From Candidatus Njordarchaeota archaeon (GTDB lineage Archaea; Asgardarchaeota; Njordarchaeia; Njordarchaeales; Njordarchaeaceae): a DNA stretch of 9,214 nucleotides. The position numbers were made by a program, and so were the translations under genes. Positions 1 to 5,585 of the stretch are shown here, in pieces. The stretch lies in NCBI GenBank assembly GCA_029856055.1, contig JAHQWF010000063.1, positions 1 to 9,214 on the forward strand. The letters are read 5' to 3'. The notes beneath the pieces are model-generated. The model ran no database searches. It worked only from the letters and a program-made list of their open reading frames with translations, and had not been told where the DNA came from. The first letter of the stretch is position 1, and each line of letters starts with the position of its first letter.

Positions 1-1881
1 GATTTCGAAATGTTGATGACGATTCCCTTAATAGACGCAGTTTTAAATTAGCATTTATCTCGCTAATTATTCTAACTGTCTCAGAATTTAATGGCTTAAC
101 TACCATAACTGTGTGCTCACCCGTTTTCTTATTCACTTTTGGACTAATATGGACTGGAACAAAACCATTTTTTACCCAGAATTTTAATAATTCTGGATAA
201 GCGCTAAAGCCAGCTCCGATCCATGCTATATTTTCTTCCATAGCTTTACTTTCTAGTAATCTTAATGCCCGACTTCCAAGTCCCATACGCATAAGATTGG
301 GGTGTGTAGCTATTCTCACGATTCTCCAGCCTTTAAGCTGGAGAAAATTAATAGCTCCGTAGTATTTAAACAATTTATCTGGGATGATATGGCTGCTGGG
401 CGATTCATTATAGAAAACCTGTATACTATCATCAGGAATTCCGCCCTCCATAGATATTTGCAATGCGGCAAGAGGATTTCCTTCTAACTCTAGAGATAAA
501 ACTTTATGATGTGGAGCATCACATAGCATTAGCAGATCATTAGGGTTATTTCTATAGTGTGCTGTGACCAATATACCAAATATAGAGCCTAATTTTTCGT
601 CATTAAATGCCAGATTCATTGGGTTATGTTCAGTTAATCTCGTTAAATTGACTTTACTATTTATATAGTCTCGCGAGACGTTTTTGGGTTCGGCATTTAA
701 TTGAAGCGCATCAAATAGCCACTTCTCTACAGTGTCTTGTTCTGAATATCTTATTGGTTTTTTCAACTTGATCCAAATAAATGACGGGTCCTTTTGTTTT
801 AAGAGCGAAATGAATCTTACAGAAAATGTTCTTCCAGTGCCTTCATACCCATGAATAGTTGTAGAGAAAATAATTTTACTAAATTCATCGAGTAGTCTAG
901 CTAATAGCGGTAATGGCAATCCAGCAGCTTCATCTACCACGAGTAAATCTGCATCGCCATGTAATGCCTCAAATGGTGTTTTATATATTGCTTTGATAAC
1001 GTTGCTCTTAAAGAGAAGTGATCGTTCGTCAAAACTATATTTTATGTCCATGATCTCATGAGATCTCTTTAGGAACTCGAAAACCTTGATAACATTTTCT
1101 TTCTCTGGTGAAGTAACAATTATGTTTAATCGATCTTCAGATATGATTGCGAGACCAGTGAGTCCTATTCCTATTACTGATGATTTCCCCCTACCACGAT
1201 CTGCAGTTATCAAGATATGCGACATAGAATCTATCTGTTCTAGAGATTTTAACGTATCTATTTGATCCTGAGTGATACATATATCATAGAGTTCTCTTGG
1301 AAATCGATACTTGTTAGGTAGAACTATCTCATCATAAACAGAGGATCTTTCTGCCACGGTTCTCGCTCGTGAATAAATGAAACTATCTGAATATGAAGAA
1401 TAAACATAGATCCCTTCCATGCTGAATGCTTTAAGTAATAATCTACGCCTTAATATGTCTCTTGGTAACTGATTTATACCTACGGGTTTAAGCTTTTCCA
1501 AATACTTATGAGAACTTAAATAAGAGAAAGGCATAAATATGAAAATAAGCCCACCGCCTTTAACCGAACCAATAGTACGGCTAAGTGAGATAACATCTGG
1601 ATATTCAATTAAATCAATTATAGCATTACTAAAATTCATCCCTAAAATTTTTTTGTATCTCTATGATCTACATGCTTGTAACTTCCATTTGGAAGAATAT
1701 TATTTACAAATTCCGACCTATCAGATACGACGATTGTTTCTTCATCAACTATTTTTGAGATGGTTTCTGACACTTTATCTATATTTTTCTCTCCTAGAAT
1801 TATGAATAATTGTCTTTCATAATTTTTAATAGCTACTTCTTTGGCTATTCTAGTAGCTTCCGAAAAATCTCTATTCTTCAT
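1..1881 (-). CDS. tmcA: tRNA/rRNA cytidine acetyltransferase TmcA (NAT10/Kre33 family), frameshifted and cut by the left edge
   Basis: Family members use acetyl-CoA and ATP to make N4-acetylcytidine in tRNA and, in thermophilic archaea, in rRNA. Joining two frames gives an uninterrupted match. An N-terminal DUF1726-like domain includes KKILGMNF and IGSVKGGGLIFIFMP. A RecD-like helicase domain follows, with Walker A ADRGRGKSS (1204-1178), Walker B VVDEAA (940-923) and the hallmark TTIHGYEGTGR. The GNAT domain has the acetyl-CoA loop MRMGLGS (292-272) and the conserved FWVKNGFVPVHIS. I read every codon from the A7 run to base 2 without meeting a stop. The C-terminal tail, perhaps 100-150 residues, lies outside the window. 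The frame breaks after about 80 codons at an A7 run (1648-1654), where the first frame ends at TAG 1644-1642. ATG 1881 is preferred, with a weak GAGTGG upstream; GTG 1890 is the in-frame alternative. The family is near certain. Whether the break is real, programmed or a sequencing error is open. Confidence 0.9.
1642..1660 (-). other. In-phase A AAA AAA slippery heptamer at the tmcA frame break
   Basis: On the minus strand the zero frame reads GAT ACA AAA AAA TTT TAG. The heptamer A AAA AAA (1654-1648) has the X XXY YYZ phase required for simultaneous -1 slippage of two lysyl-tRNAs. After the slip the next codons are ATT TTA GGG ATG, giving DTKKILGM, the sequence expected at this point in the TmcA N-terminal domain. 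One extra A (A8) in the gene would have the same effect. I see no strong stimulatory stem-loop directly downstream, so a homopolymer error or a true mutation remain alternatives. Confidence 0.6.
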
Positions 1882-1956
1882 AATACCCACTCTATGAAGT
1901 TAGTGTCCACAAATTTTTTATGATTCTAATCTTTAATTATAATACCGATAGAATGC

Positions 1957-1972
1957 GTAAATATTTATATCT
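1957..1972. promoter_or_regulatory. AT-rich TATA-like element between divergent tmcA and the Roadblock gene
   Basis: The 160-base divergent gap contains the run TAAATATTTATAT, which reads as a plausible TATA box in either direction. It lies about 80 bases upstream of both start codons, so either transcript would carry a leader of about 50 nt. No clear second box is visible closer to either gene. This is assigned by composition and position only. Confidence 0.25.
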
Positions 1973-2050
1973 GGTTTGAATTAAATTATTATTGGCTATA
2001 TGTAGATAGTTAAACTTCATTAGTAAGTAGATTCATATAGGCTAATCAAA

Positions 2051-2530
2051 ATGTCTGATCTAAAGAGGCTATACGAGTCAATAACCTCAGTTCTGTCTGA
2101 GATAATCAATATTGATGAAAACTTATTGTGTGTATTAATCGCAACCAGATCTGGACAGCTAATAGACTATGTTGCGTCGAAAGATTTCTATGAAAAAGTT
2201 GAAGGATCTGTTTCCTTCGACGAGTTAGCCGCTACGATCGCGGCCATGTATGGTGCTAGTTTAGCAACTGGAACCGAGTTTAGTCTAGGCGATACTGACG
2301 CTGTATTAACTGAATTTACAAATGGTAGAATAGTGATTATATCATGCGGCAATGATGCTTTACTTGCTATTACGTCTGAAAGAAATATTCCCTTAGGGAA
2401 CATTAGATTACTAGCCAAAAAATTTGCGAAGAGGCTATCAGATCTCGTTGAAAAGTTGTTTGTAGCTATTGACAAAGAGATAAAAATGACTAAACCAGAA
2501 AATATTGGACTATTTACAGATCTATCATAA
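2051..2530 (+). CDS. Roadblock/LC7 domain protein
   Basis: This is a 159-residue cytosolic protein without signal peptide or membrane segment. Residues about 7-137 follow the Roadblock/LC7 (MglB-like) fold. A first helix is followed by the strand LLCVLIATRSGQLIDYVA, helix two at about 55-73 (FDELAATIAAMYGASLATG), then strands AVLTEFTNGRIVIISCGNDALLAI, and a last helix beginning PLGNIRLLAKKFAKRLSDL. About 20 residues extend beyond the domain. Proteins of this family dimerise and act as regulators or scaffolds of small GTPases (MglB on MglA, Ragulator on Rag) or as dynein light chains; they are numerous in Asgard archaea. No GTPase gene is present in the window, so the partner is unknown. The start ATG has no strong Shine-Dalgarno. 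The gene is followed by a 217-base gap before the thermosome gene, so it is probably a single transcription unit. Confidence 0.82.
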   Translation: MSDLKRLYESITSVLSEIINIDENLLCVLIATRSGQLIDYVASKDFYEKVEGSVSFDELAATIAAMYGASLATGTEFSLGDTDAVLTEFTNGRIVIISCGNDALLAITSERNIPLGNIRLLAKKFAKRLSDLVEKLFVAIDKEIKMTKPENIGLFTDLS

Positions 2531-2544
2531 AATATATTACATCC

Positions 2545-2571
2545 TTGTAACTTACTCTTCTTAAGTTATAG
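2545..2571 (+). terminator. AT-rich stem-loop downstream of the Roadblock gene
   Basis: TAACTTA (2548-2554) pairs with TAAGTTA (2562-2568) around a 7-base loop, with G-T and A-T pairs extending the stem. It starts about 15 bases after the stop codon. No long T run follows, so it may be a 3'-end structure rather than a true terminator. Confidence 0.25.
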
Positions 2572-2580
2572 TTGTAAGCT

Positions 2581-2600
2581 GTATCATGATACGGATCCGT
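2581..2600. repeat. Two abutting perfect palindromes upstream of the thermosome gene
   Basis: GTATCATGATAC (2581-2592) is a perfect 12-base palindrome. It shares its last two bases with the perfect 10-base palindrome ACGGATCCGT (2591-2600). They lie about 55 bases upstream of the TATA-like box of the thermosome gene, outside the core promoter. A dimeric regulator could bind here, for example an activator of a heat-induced chaperonin gene, but nothing in the sequence names one. Confidence 0.35.
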
Positions 2601-2650
2601 AAGATAGAGTGTAAAAATTAAAAAATGAATTAAACCATCTATCTCAGAGT

Positions 2651-2664
2651 AAACCTTAAATATT
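2651..2664 (+). promoter_or_regulatory. Probable BRE/TATA promoter of the thermosome gene
   Basis: AAACC followed by TTAAATATT fits an archaeal TFB-recognition element plus TATA box. Transcription would start about 25 bases downstream, near 2685-2690, after a CCCTTTTTTT tract, and give a leader of about 60 nt carrying the Shine-Dalgarno. Confidence 0.4.
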
Positions 2665-2735
2665 CTTAAACCCTTTTTTTAACACAACTTAGGTAGACCT
2701 AGAATAGTTAAATCTCAAAGTTTTAAGCTTTTAAT

Positions 2736-2740
2736 GGTGA
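2736..2740 (+). promoter_or_regulatory. Shine-Dalgarno GGTGA of the thermosome gene
   Basis: GGTGA matches the archaeal anti-SD and ends 7 bases before ATG 2748, which fixes that start. Confidence 0.6.
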
Positions 2741-2747
2741 GAATGTA

Positions 2748-4385
2748 ATGGCGGCAGAACCTCAAGCAATTCCAGTTCTAGTATTAAAGGAAGGTACCGC
2801 ACGAACTAAAGGTAAGGAGGCTTTATTTAATAACATCCTCGCAGGAAAAGTCTTAGCGGAGATTATGAGGACGTCCCTTGGGCCTAAAGGTATGGATAAG
2901 ATGCTAGTGGATCAATTTGGAGACATAACCATAACAAATGATGGAGCTACTATTCTCGATGAGATTGATATTGTTCATCCAGGAGCAAAATTCATTGCAA
3001 AGCTTGCTAAGTCGCAGGACATTGAGGTTGGTGATGGAACTACCACTACAGTTGTACTTGCAGGTGAGTTACTAGCGCAAGCAGAAGATTTACTAAAAGA
3101 AGATATTCATCCTACCATAATTATCGATGGTTATCAGAAAGCGCTTAAGAAAGCACTAGAGATAATAGATGAGATAGCTATTCTTGTTGGCTTAAACAAT
3201 AAGAATATGGTAAAAGAAATCAGTAAGACGGCAATAGCTAGTAAGATGCTCGCCGGAGTAGCTGATCATTTCGTAGAGCTAGCAATTAAAGCAATAGAAG
3301 CCGTAAAACATGAAGAAAACGGTAGATTAAAGATTCCATTAGGAGACATTAAGATTGAGAAAAGGGAGGGAGGTTCATTAGAAGATTCTGAATTAATTGA
3401 CGGTATTGTATTAGATAAAGAGGTTGTACATCATAGAATGCCTAGAAAAGTAGAGGATGCAAAAATAGCATTAATTGCATATGCACTAGAGCTAGAGAAA
3501 CCAGAGGTAGCCGATGTAAATGTGATGATGGATGCTGATACAATTGATTCATTGTTGAGATGGGAAAAAGAAAAATTAAAGGAAATGGCTGAAAAGATAG
3601 TAGAAAGTGGAGCTAATGTTGTTTTCTGTCAGAAAGGCATAGATGATATAGTGCAACACTACTTAGCTAAGAATGGAGTATTAGCTGTTAGAAGGGTTAA
3701 AAAGAGTGACATGGAGAAGTTAGCTAAAGCGACTGGAGGAAAAATTATTATGAACGACGCCTTCCTTACACCAGATTCTCTTGGGTATGCAAAAGTGGTT
3801 GAGGAAAGAAAAGTCGGCGATGAGAACATGATTTTCGTAAGAGGTTGTAAGAATCCTAAAGCAGTTAGCATATTAATTAGGGGAGGTACTAAACTAATAG
3901 TAGAGGAAGCTGAAAGATCTCTAAATGACCTATTAAACACAGTACGTAACATCTATCTAGAGCCTAAAGTAGTTGCAGCTGGGGGGGTTCCAGAATTAGG
4001 GATAGCAATGAGACTGGAGAAATATGCAGATGAAGTTGGAGGAAAAGAGAGTTTGGCGATTAGGGCCTTTGCTAGGGCGATTCAGAGCATTCCAGCCACA
4101 TTGATCGAGACCGCTGGTCTAGATGTCGTGGAAACCTTAGAAGAGTTAAGGACATACCACGCACAGGGAAATGTTAATTACGGAATAGATGTAATCGCCG
4201 GAAAAGTTAGAGACATGGCTGAAGCTAAGTTATTTGATCCAGTAAGAGTCAAGAAAAATGCCCTAAAAAGTGCAACAGAGGCCGCTCTAATGGTTTTAAG
4301 AATAGACGATGTTATAGCTGCTAAAGAGGCCTTTGAAGCAAAGAAAGAAGAAGGAAAAACAGGAGGAACGGAGGAAAGCGAATAG
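2748..4385 (+). CDS. thsA: Thermosome subunit (group II chaperonin, CCT/TRiC family)
   Basis: This ATP-dependent cytosolic chaperonin folds proteins inside an eight- or nine-membered double ring; it is the archaeal counterpart of eukaryotic CCT/TRiC. The length of 545 residues is normal. Visible motifs are TSLGPKGMDKMLVD (42-55), the nucleotide-binding NDGAT (64-68) and GDGTTT (95-100), the apical-domain sequence VVFCQKGIDD (291-300) followed by VRRVKKSDMEKLAKATGGKI, LIRGG (376-380), FARAIQSIPATLIETAGLD (about 441-459) and DVIAGKVRDM (481-490). The usual GGGA before the conserved Glu is here AAGGVPE (410-416), a mild deviation. The tail is Glu/Lys-rich and lacks the GGM repeats found in many thermosomes. 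The gene has its own promoter and Shine-Dalgarno and is followed by a T-rich terminator, so it is likely monocistronic. Whether it corresponds to an alpha or another paralogue cannot be decided here; the symbol is generic. Confidence 0.97.
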   Translation: MAAEPQAIPVLVLKEGTARTKGKEALFNNILAGKVLAEIMRTSLGPKGMDKMLVDQFGDITITNDGATILDEIDIVHPGAKFIAKLAKSQDIEVGDGTTTTVVLAGELLAQAEDLLKEDIHPTIIIDGYQKALKKALEIIDEIAILVGLNNKNMVKEISKTAIASKMLAGVADHFVELAIKAIEAVKHEENGRLKIPLGDIKIEKREGGSLEDSELIDGIVLDKEVVHHRMPRKVEDAKIALIAYALELEKPEVADVNVMMDADTIDSLLRWEKEKLKEMAEKIVESGANVVFCQKGIDDIVQHYLAKNGVLAVRRVKKSDMEKLAKATGGKIIMNDAFLTPDSLGYAKVVEERKVGDENMIFVRGCKNPKAVSILIRGGTKLIVEEAERSLNDLLNTVRNIYLEPKVVAAGGVPELGIAMRLEKYADEVGGKESLAIRAFARAIQSIPATLIETAGLDVVETLEELRTYHAQGNVNYGIDVIAGKVRDMAEAKLFDPVRVKKNALKSATEAALMVLRIDDVIAAKEAFEAKKEEGKTGGTEESE

Positions 4386-4423
4386 AAATACATACCACAT
4401 TAGTATTAATTTTGCATAAAACT

Positions 4424-4437
4424 ATTTTTTATTTTAT
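4424..4437 (+). terminator. Oligo-T terminator after the thermosome gene
   Basis: A TTTTTT run, an A and a TTTT run begin 39 bases after the stop codon. Archaeal RNA polymerase terminates on such runs without a hairpin. Confidence 0.45.
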
Positions 4438-4467
4438 GTTGAATCAATAACTGACAGGTAATTTCTT

Positions 4468-4484
4468 GGAAAAACATTAAATAC
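4468..4484 (+). promoter_or_regulatory. Distal BRE/TATA-like element upstream of rpoF
   Basis: GGAAAAA followed by CATTAAATAC resembles a BRE plus TATA box. It would start transcription near 4510, leaving about 135 nt before rpoF. It could serve a long leader, an unannotated small RNA, or nothing. Confidence 0.22.
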
Positions 4485-4575
4485 ACTATTTTGAATTCAT
4501 TTCTTCTCAGCAAGCGTAATAAAAATATCAGCTATCATTTAGTACTTAATAATTTCCTTATCTATTTGCTAATAG

Positions 4576-4590
4576 CTTTATTTTTAAATG
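4576..4590 (+). promoter_or_regulatory. Proximal TATA-like element of rpoF
   Basis: CTTTATTTTTAAATG could be the TATA box of the rpoF-Toprim operon, with a start site near 4612 and a leader of about 33 nt containing GGTGA. A further TTTAAATT at 4605-4612 competes as a candidate. Confidence 0.3.
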
Positions 4591-4634
4591 CTAGAAAAAT
4601 GTCCTTTAAATTAGAACACAATTGCATTAAAATT

Positions 4635-4639
4635 GGTGA
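4635..4639 (+). promoter_or_regulatory. Shine-Dalgarno GGTGA that fixes the rpoF start
   Basis: GGTGA ends 5 bases before ATG 4645. The longer reading from TTG 4633 would overlap this site, so ATG 4645 is the better start. Confidence 0.6.
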
Positions 4640-4644
4640 AGTAT

Positions 4645-5127
4645 ATGAGTGTTACGAATGAGCAACCATTAATACCTTGGGAAGTAAAAAAGATACTTGA
4701 GAAGAGGCGAGGCGGGTCGTCGCAATGGGACAAGGCAGATCAGAGGCGTGTATATGAGCACGCAGATAAGTTCTATAAACTAGATATGGACGATGCTCTG
4801 GAGTTATTAAATAAGTTGATAAAGGAATACGAAATACCTAGAGTTGTAGCTGTTCAAATTGTAGATATATTACCAGTAACATTAGATGAATTAGACATCA
4901 TATTTAAGGCAATAGAGGAAATATCTCATCAAGCGCGACTCCAAAAAGAAAGTGAAATACCTAATTATGTGAAAGAAATACTGTTATTCTTCGAAAAATT
5001 AGAGAAAATGGAGAAAAATGAGAAAGAGGCATTTCAAGGAGAGCTACTTGAGTTAGTTAGAAAGTATTGGAAAAAAGCAAGAAGGTTGACTGAGAGGAGT
5101 TCTAAAGAAGCTAAAGAGAAGGGGTAA
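4645..5127 (+). CDS. rpoF: DNA-directed RNA polymerase subunit F (Rpb4 homologue) with a long charged C-terminal tail
   Basis: RpoF pairs with RpoE (Rpb7) to form the stalk of archaeal RNA polymerase, which helps open-complex formation and binds nascent RNA. The 160-residue protein starts with the family signature EQPLIPWEVKKILEKR (6-21). Residues 51-62 (ALELLNKLIKEY) and 64-87 (IPRVVAVQIVDILPVTLDELDIIF) are the conserved HRDC-like core. Archaeal RpoF usually ends near residue 110-120. Here about 40 further residues (from about 121) form a Lys/Glu-rich, probably helical tail, KMEKNEKEAFQGELLELVRK and beyond, of unknown role. ATG 4645 has a proper Shine-Dalgarno; TTG 4633 would add four residues. 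The stop is 7 bases before the Toprim gene, so the two are very likely cotranscribed. Confidence 0.9.
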   Translation: MSVTNEQPLIPWEVKKILEKRRGGSSQWDKADQRRVYEHADKFYKLDMDDALELLNKLIKEYEIPRVVAVQIVDILPVTLDELDIIFKAIEEISHQARLQKESEIPNYVKEILLFFEKLEKMEKNEKEAFQGELLELVRKYWKKARRLTERSSKEAKEKG

Positions 5128-5134
5128 TGTAATT

Positions 5135-5584
5135 ATGAGGAAAAAAACGATAGAAACAGGGTTGTTCTGGAAAGCATGGCTAAGAATTCTGGAAGAATGT
5201 GAGACAGGGGCCGCAATTATAGTGGAAGGTAAAAAAGATTATCTCGCCCTACGAGAGTTAAAAGTAAAAGGACATGTGATAACATTAAATACGATGGGTT
5301 ATAGTAGAGTACTTGATTTTCTTGAGAGGTCAAATATAAATCGGGTTATAATTCTAACCGACTTTGACAAAGAGGGTGAATTGGAGGCAGATAAATTAGG
5401 TAAACTGTTAAAAAGAAGTGGTATCGAGGTTTTAGATGGGTTGCGAGAAGAATTAAGGAAATCTTTGCTTATTTCTAAGATAGAGGAATTAAGAAATTGG
5501 GTGAATATGCTCATTGATAATGCTCCATCACAAGTTTTTTTAAAAGATTTAAAAAATGAGATTGGTATTATCGATCAATATTAA
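5135..5584 (+). CDS. Small stand-alone Toprim domain protein (COG1658-like)
   Basis: At 149 residues this is little more than a Toprim domain, the Mg2+-binding fold of primases, topoisomerases and RNase M5. The catalytic glutamate is in IIVEGKKDYLALREL (E31), and the acidic pair is in VIILTDFDKEGE (D76 and D78 of DFDKEG). The following residues LREELRKSL and a helical end match small archaeal Toprim proteins related to RNase M5, whose function is largely unsettled; nucleic-acid cleavage or RNA processing is plausible by family. AGGGG about 10 bases upstream could serve as the Shine-Dalgarno. Its place directly behind rpoF suggests coexpression with transcription machinery. The stop codon is one base from that of the convergent propeller gene. 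Confidence 0.82.
   Translation: MRKKTIETGLFWKAWLRILEECETGAAIIVEGKKDYLALRELKVKGHVITLNTMGYSRVLDFLERSNINRVIILTDFDKEGELEADKLGKLLKRSGIEVLDGLREELRKSLLISKIEELRNWVNMLIDNAPSQVFLKDLKNEIGIIDQY
5533..5560 (-). terminator. Possible T-rich terminator of the propeller gene inside the Toprim gene
   Basis: On the minus strand T runs of six and five bases occur 30-50 bases after the propeller stop codon, within the 3' end of the opposite Toprim coding sequence. This would make the two transcripts overlap at their ends. Confidence 0.25.
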
Positions 5585-5585
5585 A

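Noticed and set aside
302..487. Plus-strand open frame opposite tmcA (also 1539-1805)
   Set aside because: Both lie antisense to well-conserved tmcA coding sequence and show no recognisable domain or ribosome binding site.
1642..1890. A separate 80-residue protein ending at the A7 run
   Set aside because: Its sequence is the normal start of the TmcA N-terminal domain, which continues at once in the -1 frame; it is the first part of tmcA, not a gene of its own.
2188..2475. Minus-strand open frame inside the Roadblock gene (and similar ones at 3659-3952, 4178-4393, 5299-5514)
   Set aside because: Shadows of confident genes on the other strand; low-complexity translations without family signatures.
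3979..3985. G7 run in the thermosome gene as a possible second frameshift site
   Set aside because: The reading frame is intact on both sides and gives the expected AAGGVPE sequence.
4386..4632. C/D box or other small RNA in the thermosome-rpoF gap
   Set aside because: A CTGA motif near 4451 has no matching RTGATGA box C at a suitable distance, and no stable fold is evident.
4633..4644. TTG start for rpoF giving four extra residues
   Set aside because: The GGTGA at 4635-4639 is ideally spaced for ATG 4645 and would lie inside the longer version.
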